Assembly (NCBI RefSeq): GCF_022458985.1
Contig: NC_061777.1
Location: 18,503,668-18,567,667 of the forward strand
Length of the DNA: 64,000 bases
Source: Mugil cephalus
Taxonomy: Eukaryota; Chordata; Actinopteri; Mugiliformes; Mugilidae
Direction of reading: 5' to 3'
The notes beneath the pieces were generated by a model that searched no databases, was not told the DNA's origin, and saw only the letters and a list, made by a program, of their open reading frames with translations. The translations under genes were made by a program, and so were the position numbers. The stretch's first letter is position 1, and each line of letters begins with the position of its first letter. This document shows, piece by piece, positions 35,501 to 46,518 of the stretch.

Positions 35501-37400
35501 ACGATGGCTCAAATGAAAGAGGGGAAAAAAAAAAAGGACGAACCAGCACTCTTACCCCACTGGATGCAGGCACCGAATTTACTATCACCTTCTTAGAAGA
35601 CAATTTTGAGCTCAATTATGTGTCAAGCCTAACCCACGTCTCTCCAAGACATACACTGTGCCACCTAAATAAGGATCTACTGGAGGAGGCTGAATTAAAA
35701 GTATGAAATGTATGTGCTATAGTAGTAACAGTTTGCGCACTCATCGACACTACAGACTGTAACCAAGACATGACATCAACAAGCTTTACGAAGAAGAGGT
35801 GGAGGAGGAGGAGGAGGAGGAGGAGGCTATAGGATGCTACAGTACTAGTGCTACCTGAACATGCTACAGATTGAGACTACAATGATGGGAGATGGTTTCA
35901 CATTAGCACAAAGCAGGAACCAGCTTTGCTGAGGAGCTCCACCCATCCCAGGCCACAGAGCTGCTGAAACCAGCTGTGTCCACAGCCAACGTCTGGTTCT
36001 TGAAAGAACAAACCAAACGGCGTGTTTGTTTTAGGATAAGATCGTCCCCAATAATGTCATGTACCATTTTTAAATGATAAAAGTACCGTCTTTGCAGCTT
36101 GATGGATCAAGTACTTAGTAAAGCTGGCATATTGTGCGCAGAGGAAAGCACCCCATCTGTAGTCAGTTCCTGTCATATGAAACACACACACACACGCACG
36201 CACACGCACAAGTGCACAAACCCTGAAGAAGTTAGGAACGATTTCTATCATCACACAGCACTGGCGTTTTGATTATCATAGAGTGAGAGCTGGGATTGCA
36301 TACTGTACCATACGTCTCTGAGGAGAGGCACCCTTCATCAATATCAGCTCGTTTGTTTTACCACACACACGCACACACACACTCGAGGCTGCAAACAAAC
36401 ACACACACACACGCACACACGCACGGGAATAAACTTTTAACTGGTCAAATAAAATTACAATCACATGCTTTATAACGGAATGTAGAGAAAGCTCATACCA
36501 GACCTCGGGCGTCAGCTGGGACCGAGCCAAGCACACAGACTCTGTTATGAAGTGTCTCCTTCGCTTCAACTCGACGTCTTGTTGTGATTCTTTAAATCCT
36601 TCTCACGGTCAATAAACCATCCATTTGAAAACAAGTGCCTTTACAGATAACTGCGAAGTTAGGATTAAAGGGACAGCTATCCCTCAAGAAAGGACTCAAA
36701 TATTTCTTTTTTTTTTTTTTTTTTTTTTTAAAGTTATTTAAAATATATCCCCCCCACACCGAGTGGGGGCTCTGGACCGAGACTATCAGACCCCAGTTCT
36801 ACACTAACAACTGGCTACACTTCCACACATCTGGACTGAGTGTCATTCACGTACATTGTTCACATATTTCATTCACACTCCTAACAGAGGACGCAAAGTG
36901 ATCGGACCTTCAAAGCAAGCTGCATCCAAAGCCAACGGTGTAGTTCTCTAACAGTGAGTGGCAGCAATTTCTGCTCCCTGCCTAAACGTTTTTGTGAGCT
37001 CTGTGTTTTCTTTTCTCCTCCCGAATCATGTCAATAATAATAATAAAAAAAAAAAAAATGCTTTTATTTGCTCTGTAGCAGAGTTTTGAAACTGTTCATT
37101 TTCCGTCTACTCAATATAACGTTATCAGAGCGTGTAATAAATACCTATCAACGCTGCCATTAAGTTGCATTGCGAGTGATGGAGCTGTATCTTGGAGCAA
37201 GACGCTAGACCGCCCCCCCCCCCCCCTCTGCAATGCTTACATACCCTGGCTGAGAGATCCCTGCAACACGGCGGTGTACATTTTGGACTTCTAGACGGGT
37301 ATAGTTGAACCACAAGAATTTGGCAGCTATCGATTTGGCTACGAAATCCATAGAAAAGTGCAACTATCCACTTCCTTTTGGTTTTGTGACATCTTGTGTT
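29597..37400. other. Intergenic between aebp1 and elmod3; no gene recognised
   Basis: The aebp1 promoter should lie just right of 29,600-29,830, which holds G-rich stretches (ggaggggg) and an (AGAC)n run at about 29,853-29,873. The rest holds simple repeats: GGA 30223-30251, CA 30519-30541, poly-A/T tracts (31428-31450, 33398-33412, 35108-35138, 36712-36730), GGA 35797-35826 and CA-rich 36180-36424. A CpG-dense patch lies at about 35446-35490 (ggccggcgccg, gtcgcgcgcgtgg). A 97-codon open minus frame at 32648-32941 has no family I recognise. Part of 33.9-37.4 kb may be a long elmod3 3' untranslated region. Confidence 0.45.
37201..37226. repeat. Poly-C tract
   Basis: A run of about 14 C interrupts otherwise mixed sequence at about 37212-37226, in the predicted elmod3 3' flank. 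Confidence 0.85.
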
Positions 37401-37409
37401 ACTGTCCTC

Positions 37410-37415
37410 TTTATT
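37410..37415 (-). terminator. elmod3: Candidate elmod3 polyadenylation signal
   Basis: TTTATT on plus, AATAAA on minus, 329 bases past the elmod3 stop. Further copies occur out to about 34.26 kb, so the transcript may be longer. Confidence 0.4.
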
Positions 37416-37743
37416 TTCCATTGTTCTATGCCCCCCTGTTTTTCTTTTTTTTGTTTAAAAAAAAAATAAATTAATAGGAAAAATCAAATATAACTCTGAA
37501 AGATCCACAAGTTAAATCTGATCAAAGTGCAGCACCCCAGCATCAGTGGAAGTAGTGGAAGTGTTAGGTTCAGATAGCAGGTCCTAGATCAGGGTGTGGT
37601 GGGGCTCTTCTTCTATCTCTGAATAAGCCACTTGCACATACAGTAATAGATAAACTCACAGACAGGATTGCTCTCACTCACTCACTCTCACACACACACG
37701 CACACGCGCACGCACACATACACACACTCACACAGAGTCTAGC

Positions 37744-40700
37744 TTAGATGAGTCTGGCCTCTCCCTCCATGTCTGGCGGTAGATCACACACTCCCGTGAA
37801 GTGCATCTCCTTTCCCTTGCTTCCCTGTCCAATCCCAGCTCTGGCTCCTCGCTCCCCCAGGCTGGGAGAGGGCTGCTGGGCCTGAGGGTCTGGCGACGTC
37901 CCACGGGGGATCCCACCTGCCCGCCTCTCTTTCAGGAAGACCTCTAGTCGGCGCAGCATCTGCTTGGGGTTCTTTTTGGCAAACAGCTCCACTTCTGATG
38001 GTTACAAAACACAGAAATTGTAGGACTCACACTGGGATGACAATCTGTGTTTAACCGAGTACGGAGACGGACGCGGGGCTCGTGTTTTAAAGGAGAAGCT
38101 AAGACGGCAATGCAGCTTAGTACAAAGAGTGGAAACAGAGGGAAACATGCAGCCTGTGTCTGTGAAATGGTGAGACAATCAGTCCGTTAGTCACTCTAAA
38201 GCTCTCAAAGTCTGTTTAACTTGTACACAGAGAGAAAGGTAAAAATGGTAGTTAGATTTACAGGACTCTTCTTCTTTGCTCTTGAGGCAGATTTTCTGAG
38301 GACTAAGGCCGGCCATGTTGCCAAATTTACAGTCTTTGTGCTAAGCTAAGCTATAGCTAAGGCTGCTGGTTGTAGCTCCAATTTAATGGACAACAAGAAA
38401 AATTAGATTTCATTAAAAATGAAACTAACATAATAAGCTTAGTAACAGCCAAGTTCTTAACCTTTTAGGACAAAGCCAGAGTCAGCAATGGTCTTCTGCT
38501 GTGTCTTCCACAGTTGGTACAAGTGCAGATACGTGGCAACGTAGAACTCATTCAACACACCGACCACTTGCTGACGACGATTGCACTCCCTGGTAAGAAC
38601 AAACACAGAAAGGACTGTGACTGGAACTGGACTATGTATGTATGTATCTATCTGTCTATATATCTATCTATAAAGATGCAGTGAAGCAAAAAAAGTGAGG
38701 GAAAAGGACTCACTTAGACAAGGCCTCCTCTCTGAGTACTTGTAGAGCGATGCGGGTCATGTTGATTGACATCACACTGAATGGAAAGTTCTAAACCACA
38801 GAAAATACACAAGGAAATTTACTGTCTATCCACAAGGAATAATTTCTAAAAGAAGTCTCGATGCTTGTCTTGTAGCACGATTTATTGATCCCAGAGGGAA
38901 AATCCTCCTCCTCTCCGGGTCCCTCTGGATGGAGGCTGAAGGTCAGGGTCAGCGATAAAGCAGCACAACTAAGAAAAGAGTTTTAGTGTTCCTCTGAAGG
39001 ATTAGTACGATTTGATTCCTGATCAGAAGGCCAATATAAACATAAAACACATGAATAAATCACACAAATGCCTGCAGACATTTGCTGACTCTGGACTAAG
39101 GAAACTGCCATATGGGACTGTATTTTATGACCTGGCCATACCTGCGTAGGGTGTTGTGATAGCTTGTAGATATCTCTAGCCAGTGGCAGAGTCTCTGGGT
39201 CCATCACAAAGTACAGAGTATGCATCAGTCCCAGGAAGCCAGTACCACGCAGGTCAGTGGCTGGGTCTGTACCTGCAGCACAGAAGACAAATCGACACAA
39301 AGACTCTTAAGACTAAGAGTGCCGGCTACAATTTTGGATAAAGAGGCCTCTAGCCCACTTATCTGAATTAATTTACTCTGACAAACAGTGACTTTTGCCA
39401 AGGCTTTCAAGATGAGGTGACTTAAACACACAGCCGATTGGCGTATTGGTGTCTTACCCTGAAAGCCGATGTTTTCCCAGTGTGCACCAAAGCGAGGACA
39501 GTCCAGCCTGCTGCCTATCAGCCTCTTGTAAATGGTCTGGAGGACACGCATGTGAACTGTTTGGCTGTTGTCCACGGGGCCTAGAGAAGGCACACAAATA
39601 TGCAAAGACGCACGCAAACATGCAAAGGAGAAGGTCAGTGTTTTATTAGGAACACTCACGGGCTTTACACAATGTGGGATGATTACACTAACAGACCAGG
39701 CACATGTGCACACTCACACTGTGCAATGGCAAAGACGAGATCCCTCTCCTCCAGGAGTTCCCTGTGTAGCCGCGGAGGACCAAAGAGGAAATGTGTGATC
39801 GCGGCCAGACCGGTCCTGCGAATAGTTGGCTGGATGTTCTTCTGCAGATGACAAGATCAAAAATACCATTTAAAATTGGTAAAAGCGTTGCTTTTTGATT
39901 TATTCTTCTCTGATGTTTTAATTTGCTGTTGTGTGTGTGTGTGTTGCACTCCTCACCAGTAAGTCCCCAAGGTCTGTGGTCTGAAAGTACTGCAGAGCTT
40001 CATTGAAGGAGATGAGTGGGGTCGGGTTTGAATCCTCAGAAAGAGCTGGGAGTGAATTATACAAAAGGGATTCTTTCAGAAAATAAACTTGGAAACAAAA
40101 AACAAATCAAGTGAAGTAGTGTCATCCTGATGAAAACATGCGAGTCAGGAAGATGCATCCTACCTGGTTGGATGTTCTCCAGAGCCTCCCATTCCTCCCT
40201 GGCCTTTTCCAACTCCACATTCTCATTTTCTTATGTAAATCAGAATCACATGGGTTAGCCAAGGCAACCAACTCAAACAAGACGAGCCTCTGCTCGTCCA
40301 CCGAGCTACATTACTAAGGTGACATCCACCCAGTTAACTCTCAGTCATGAATCCGTTCTATCTAACAGACCAGCATCCTCCAGAGAGACACTGTGCTTTC
40401 TCCAAACAGGTAACCTTAGCTCCTGGTTGAGGGTTAACTTGCAACAGATGCTTGGTATCTAAGAGACACACATTCCTGTGGGAAGAGGATGAGACGAAAG
40501 AAGGTTGTATGTGTTACCTGCAGGTCTGGGCTGGTCCCCTCCAGCTGCCAAAGACTGCAGAAGACCGTTCTGCTTCAATGCTGAAATCTGGACAATTAAC
40601 AAATACAGGATTAGATGACAATCAGTTAGAGACATTGCATTTTAAAAAGAGATATTAAGAATAGGATTTAATTACCGGCAGGGATCTGAGAGGTGCACTA

Positions 40701-41641
40701 CCGTTGGTGTGATCTTTGACATTATGACCAACAACCAGTCCATTCATGACCTACAAAGAAAAAAGGTTCAGACAATTCCTAAATTAAAATGGACGACTAG
40801 TAATAACACTGAGAAATTAGTTTGTAGCTTTACTCACGGGTTTATGGTTGGAGTGTCCATTGGTGATCTCCTCTAAAGGTTTACATTCATGGGACAAACC
40901 ATTTAGACCCTAAGAAAAGGGCAGCAACAGAGAAAAGATGCTTCAGACACAATGAATAAATAGCACAGCTTTCACTCCTTTCAAAACAATTCATTATCAA
41001 TTCATGGCATTCCTGAAAATGAATACAAAATGTATTAAATTAAGTATTAAGTACAACACGCTAACCTGTATCTCAGAGATGCTTCAAAAGTTGCTTACTT
41101 GCCTCTTCTCGTATGTACTAAGGATATGCTTAGAATTTAAGAGTATGTTTACTTTCAGGAAAACTACCCATGTTCATTTGTGTTGAGCTTGTCACAGAGT
41201 AGACGGACATAATTATCAAACTATTTACAAATACAGCAATACACAAGGTTAGAGACCAGAGAGGCAAGAGGTAATGTTATGGCTAGAAAACCAAGCTGGG
41301 GATACGAGAAACGCCTGGTCAACTGCCACCAGAGCAACACGCCGAGCAAGCCAGACCAGAGATTACAGCTAAATCACAGGGAGAACTGATGACCCCAGGC
41401 TTTACGTTCAACACGTCTGATTGTGCTTAAACAAATGAGCTATTAGTTGTTTAACATTAAACAACAATGCAACGCAAGATGGAAACATTTACCCCCCTGA
41501 GGGTGACACAGCCAACAGGGCAACAATGACCAACATGGCAGGTGTTGCTCTCCATTTTAATGGAACACTGCAATGTGATTAAACCACAGATTAAAATAAT
41601 GTTACCTCAATGTGGGATGCAATATCAATGTCTTCTTCCAT
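37744..41641 (-). CDS. elmod3: ELMO domain-containing protein 3
   Basis: ELMO-domain protein. The ELMOD family acts as GTPase-activating proteins for ARF-family small GTPases; human ELMOD3 mutations are linked to deafness. Coding exons (minus): 41641-41606, 40909-40838, 40750-40676, 40587-40518, 40229-40164, 40045-39957, 39841-39718, 39580-39458, 39272-39142, 38790-38714, 38589-38462, 37994-37744. The phases close to 413 residues; human is about 381-391. Landmarks are [53 protein letters not shown], the ELMO core ([42 protein letters not shown]), [20 protein letters not shown], and a C-terminus ending ARLI as human ends in WLI. The start [12 protein letters not shown] is the first in-frame ATG in its exon. 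The N-terminal 60 residues are weakly conserved, so exons 1-3 are less certain. Confidence 0.92.
38877..38965. repeat. Small dispersed-repeat fragment in elmod3 intron
   Basis: The segment beginning tttattgatcccagaggga resembles the 3' terminal 'tttatt(g)atccc..aggga' motif of fish non-LTR elements, also seen at 43846-43864. It is too short to classify. Confidence 0.4.
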
Positions 41642-43400
41642 TGCATGTGAGCTTGTCGGCTTCCAAGTGTGTTCCTGATCCCGGCCTCTAAGGGCTGCTG
41701 AAGTCCTGCACCGAGATGTTTTTTGTAGGAGTTGATGCAAAGACCACCATGGTTTCTGTAGCGCACACTTATACTGACTGCAAGTAACTATGCTTCCCTC
41801 TACATGCACAATACAGTTACGAATGTCCACAGTCACCAGCTTGATTTCACCAAACTGCGTCAACGGCAGAAGAAATCCATGTTGTGCTCATCATATTCTC
41901 CTTCTAACAGCGATAACTGTGCGGTTTTTGATGGCAGTCCGGTTTTATTAGCTACTCCTCGAGCACTGATGGGCATTGATGGTAATGCACAGGTATCAGT
42001 CTGCAAGAGCTGACAGGAGGAAAACGCTATCCATCAATGCACGAGCTTCCTGGAAACCTGCCTCCTTCCTCCTCAACCCCACCAGAGGTACACGGAGGCT
42101 GGATAATGACATTGCTTTTCAGGGCTCGGCTCTCCTCGTCCAAGACACTTCATCACTTTGGCACCCAGAGACAAATCCAGTGTGCGCCTAGAGCTACCGA
42201 TACAGTTTCATTCACGTTCACTCAAGCCGCGTTACGTCTTCAGCCTGACGCGAATCAGCAGAAAACTTTCAAAGTGAGAACTGGAAGTGTCTGGAGAGAT
42301 TTGGCTCATGGAGAGGATTCTTGAATGGACAGAGTCTGTCATACGCACACAGTATCTGCAAAGTGCAACAAAAACAATGGTTAAAGGACGAGGTCAGTAA
42401 ATATCTGAAAATAAGCAATGCATAAATCAATTATTACCTAAAAGGTGATACATAAAACACGAAAAACTGAATAAATTGCAGCTGCTAATACAAATTTTCT
42501 CCCAGCAGAGATTTTGATGTGTCATAGTAGGTATGGATCAGGCATTCAATAAATAAATAAATAAATAAATAAAGGTTAATGGCACACATGCACAATACCA
42601 AGACCCAGTCAATGTTTCGTGTCAATTACTGTTTCACTCGTTATTCCAAAGTCTAAACTTGAGTATGGGCATTTTCAAAATGTCTATTAATCGTACTGTC
42701 CAAGATGCTACCCACTTAATTATTATCCCAGAGATACCTACATTTAGTGGTGTAAAGCACTGTATTCATACTTTCCTTTAAAAGTACATTGTCAGTGCAT
42801 TACTTCTACTTGTAATGGAGATTTTTCTTCTTTTTTTTTTTTACAGCGTCATATTGCTACTTTTCCTCAAACAAGGTATCTGCACACTTCCTCCATCACT
42901 CTTTAAATCACAGCAAGTAACAATGCAACACAGCAGTGCAGTCCAGAGCAGAGTCACGGGAAATAAATACATGAAATGAAAAATAAAAAATAACACAGGA
43001 TAAATTCAGCTTTCTCGGGTGACAGTTGTCGACGCGTTGACAGTAAGAGCCTAACGTCAGCTAGCTACCATTATCTGTAGCAACCGACGAGCTAAGCACT
43101 ATGTCAGCTAGCAGCAGCCACCGCTTCATCTCCGACCGAGGAGCGCAAATTGCATGCAAGCCACCCACAACTTGCGGCAAACACCTACAATAAATTGTCA
43201 CGAATTTTACGTGCAAACGAGCAGTCGACACCTAGTTGGCCAACACAAGAGGAGCCAGCTGCCAGGCTAACTAACGGGCTAGCTGCAGCTCTGTTGAACT
43301 GTAACGGGGATGGAGTCTTTCCCCCAAAATCCGACAGCGACATGCGAATAAATCTGATTTGGTCTTCAAGGTGCGTTAAATACACCAGAAGCAGTGCGTG
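41642..43400. other. elmod3: elmod3 5' region, first introns
   Basis: Probably 5' untranslated exon and intron. An acceptor (cggtgcag|gacttc on minus) at 41706 could start the exon carrying the ATG at 41641. Open frames in 41,591-42,324 show no recognisable domain. A (TAAA)n run lies at about 42546-42572. Direct exon evidence is lacking. Confidence 0.4.
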
Positions 43401-43560
43401 CCGTGGCCTGTCCGGGAATATAACGTGATTATAAAGCGTTTTAAAAGTACCTCAGTTTCTGATTGTTTCTCCCTCCAATCTCAGCTTCCCTTCCCCCGTC
43501 CAGTGGCCACGGTAATTTCAAGTGCATCCTGGGAATTGTGGTTTCTTGTCCCACACTGGC
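43401..43560 (-). promoter_or_regulatory. elmod3: Probable elmod3 promoter with ZNF143-type motif
   Basis: On minus, 43542-43524 reads accacaattcccaggatgc, close to the ZNF143/THAP11 promoter motif ACTACAATTCCCAGAATGC. A donor (actgag|gtactt on minus) at 43451/43450 may end a non-coding first exon. CpGs are enriched to the left (43,020-43,430). The gene assignment is inferred from orientation and distance. Confidence 0.5.
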
Positions 43561-43685
43561 CTCATTACGTCATTGCTTTCTCTCGCACAGGGGGCACATT
43601 TTCCATCAGCACAGATACTATTCTTTGCTTGAGTATTTCCTCTGAACCAAAGCAGTCAATAGAAAAAACACAATTATTAAACCAG

Positions 43686-43789
43686 TTATGCTATGTTACG
43701 TTATGTTATGTTATGTTATGTTATGTTATGTTATGTTATGTTATGTTATGTTATGTTATGTTATGTTATGTTATGTTATGTTATGTTAT
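43686..43789. repeat. (TTATG)n pentanucleotide microsatellite
   Basis: About 18 near-perfect copies of ttatg from 43701, with degenerate copies (ctatg, ttacg) on the left edge. All three plus frames stay open through it, which creates a false CYVML repeat protein. Confidence 0.95.
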
Positions 43790-43829
43790 AACCTACCTAA
43801 TATTGTGTAGGCTCCCTTGTGATTCCAAA

Positions 43830-44185
43830 ATCAGAATTAGAATTAATTTATTTATCCCAGGGGGACATTACTTTTTGTTAAAGCGGAAACTACTAAGTGT
43901 ACCAGTGTTGAGAACAATAACAATATATAAGAATAAGTAGGCAGTTAGAATAAGAATACACACAATAATGCAAAAAATATAAAAAATAAAATGATGTACC
44001 AGTATAACTGAACATGTGTTCCCTGTTGTTGCTCTATAATAACATTGAATATGGAGCGTTGCACAGTGGAAAATTATTGCACATGGTGAGTCCAGATTCC
44101 AATAAATATATAAAGAAAACATGAGTTAAGATGAGTTATTGCACAATATCAGCATAAATATAGGTTACTGCACAGAGGGTCCTAT
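43830..44185 (-). mobile_element. LINE 3' end remnant (Rex/CR1/L2-like)
   Basis: Read on minus, the 3' terminus is gggataaataaattaattct, preceded by a tract with repeated ttgtgcaataa-type words and an aattccccct-like block. This is the typical 3' tail layout of fish non-LTR elements. No polymerase coding sequence is attached. The family is inferred from the tail only. Confidence 0.5.
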
Positions 44186-44203
44186 GGGTTGAGAGGAGGG
44201 GGC

Positions 44204-44519
44204 TCTGTGGATCATCCCACAGATACTTAATCAAATTGGGATCTAGTGGAGGCCAGGTCAACACCTTGTGCTGTTATTCATGTTTTTCTTGAGTTGTTCC
44301 TAAAACGTTTTTGTGTGTGTGTCTGTGTCAGGCTGCATCCTGCTGGGGATGGCTGCTGCCATCAAGCAGTGTCATTGCTATGGGGTGAGGGTGTCTGGTC
44401 TGGTCTAGGTGGGTCCTACATGTCTAAGTAACATCCACATGAATACCTTTTCCCAGCGGAACACTGAATTGTCACAAGACGATTTATGTTATTCACTTCT
44501 CCTGTCAGTGGTCTAAATG
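44204..44519 (-). repeat. Dispersed repeat family, copy C (longest)
   Basis: Runs from ctgtggatcatcccacagat to tcctgtcagtggtctaaatg. It contains all the blocks found in copy A (8296-8505) and copy B (22234-22470), including the internal segment missing from B, so it is the best guide to the full unit of about 320 bases. Confidence 0.75.
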
Positions 44520-45803
44520 CTACACCTGTATTATATACTATATGTTATATAGAACATGTCCTGTTATATTTTGATAGAAAGCTTTGTCTTTTTCTCTGTA
44601 GGTGCAAGAATGTGCCTAAATGTCCTCCCTTCGGAAAAAAAAAAGAGACTGATGTTTGGAGCTTAATTTCAGTCAAGGACACACAGATGGATATTGGAGG
44701 GAAAAAAGGAAAAAAAAGAAAAGAAAAATAAATTAATCACAGCTTTCATAAATGCCAAGGATTCAATATGGCTGCCAGATAGTTTGTTTTGTCTTTCTGG
44801 GCTTATTACACAACTTATCTACAGAGGATAATTTTCCCTTTCCTCCAGCCCAGAGTTTCTCCTCTCCTCTCATTACACAAATAACGGAACAGGATCTCTG
44901 AATGTCTACAACTCACGTCACATCTGCTTATGCTCGGATTTTGAGGGATTTCAAGCAGATGTCGATTACTACCTTCTGGAACATTCTTTCAAGGAAAATG
45001 GGAGGGAAAACACAAGCCTGCACTTATGTCTATTCTGCTTAAATGTGTGTCTTGTGAAACACACAGGAGTGGGCATTTGTCTTTGGCCTAATTTATCAAA
45101 AGTTCTTTGGGAAAGACTAGAATACAGTCCTCAGTGGTGTGACACATAATTCTGAAGGAGTGGAGATTAATATATTGCAGCTACTGCGAGACAGAACGTA
45201 TTCAACTGAAGTGATCCTGCCCCCTGTAGTCTGCACTATATGTCCAAGGAAATGAGTTGTTGCAAAACATTTTGTATCGAGCAAACCCATGCAAAATAGT
45301 CAAAATGTTACACAACTGGCAGTAATGGAGGACAGATTTCCTGTTTGGGATGAAATCCACTGTTACTTGATCTTGGGGAATGTGCTGTTGGCTCGCAGTA
45401 AGCAGCTAGCTGCTGGGCTCCTCGCACATCTGAATGGCCAAACACCTGCTCATTCTGGCAAAGCGTCGGTCTGAAAACCCACATGGAACAGGAAGATATT
45501 TTTTTATGAACTACATTTGTCATGATTTAAAAACAACCTTTATATTCATCCATCTCCTCCCTTTCAAAACGGAATAATTGTGCAACTGCTGTGTTATTTC
45601 CCAGAGAAGTTTTATGGTTTCTGTTCAGCTTAATGTTTCCCCCAGATGAATTGTGCCCGAGTACTTTGTAGTGAAGCAAACGACCAATAAAAGGCGGAAA
45701 GTGATTTTATTTGAGTTCTCGTGCATCAGAATAGGATGGACAAATCATTCTCCAACAGAACAATATGAGCAAAAATATATAAATATCAGTGACACCGCTG
45801 TCA
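44520..45803. other. Intergenic, star 3' flank
   Basis: AT-rich DNA with A-rich runs (44634-44645, 44700-44730). Short open frames at 45289-45523 lack any recognisable domain. I see no further element. Confidence 0.5.
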
Positions 45804-45809
45804 TTTATT
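45804..45809 (-). terminator. star: Candidate star polyadenylation signal
   Basis: TTTATT on plus, AATAAA on minus, about 710 bases past the star stop. A second copy at 45706-45711 is another option. Confidence 0.4.
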
Positions 45810-46518
45810 CACTTGGCAGTCTCGTTAATGCAATGCACCTGAGCAACAATAAATAAAACATTGAAAATGCAAGTGCGATTTCACAGCAGAGGGAAGGATA
45901 ATTGGAGTGCTATAGAATTTAGTGTTTTACGTGCTTGCACTGATGACACTTGTCATAAATCAGATTTAGACTGCAAGATACTGTTTGCTAGTTTTGGCAC
46001 CTTTGCAGATGAGCGTGTTCTGTGCCATGGTAATGTGTGAAAGTTGGCCATGTTATTTAACAGGCTCCTACTCCTTTTTATAACTGGGAGACTGAAGCAC
46101 TTTTAAGTTGCCATTTTATAATTTGTATAACATAGTAATTAAATAATAACAGTGATAGAGATTATAGTCTGTTTGGTTTGTCATCTACATTTCACGAGTA
46201 ACAGAACACTAACAGTGTAATCTTTCTTTACATTTGTTTTCAAAAGACCAGACCAGGCCAAAATGACTACAATCAGAAACACTCAAGGTGCAGATTCATG
46301 TCAGTTACGTTAAACCCTATAACAGATTTTCTATTATTGGGGTCGAGAAAAACTCACATTTCTATTAAGGCGTTATTAAGATCTCAGAAAAGCACAACAT
46401 CATCTGATCTCCACAATCCTTAGGTTGTAAGCAGATTTCTATGATTTTCTAATGAGCTGGGGTTGCTGCTTCTGCCACCGTTGAGCACACTGTGCCAAAG
46501 CTCAAGAGGCTTCTTGTG

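Noticed and set aside
35292-35706. Two 107-codon frames on opposite strands
   Set aside because: Both follow from the CpG-dense patch lacking stop codons; compositions are biased and no domain is visible.
43398-43940. 180-codon plus frame with a CYVML repeat
   Set aside because: It is produced by the (TTATG)n microsatellite, which is open in all three plus frames.
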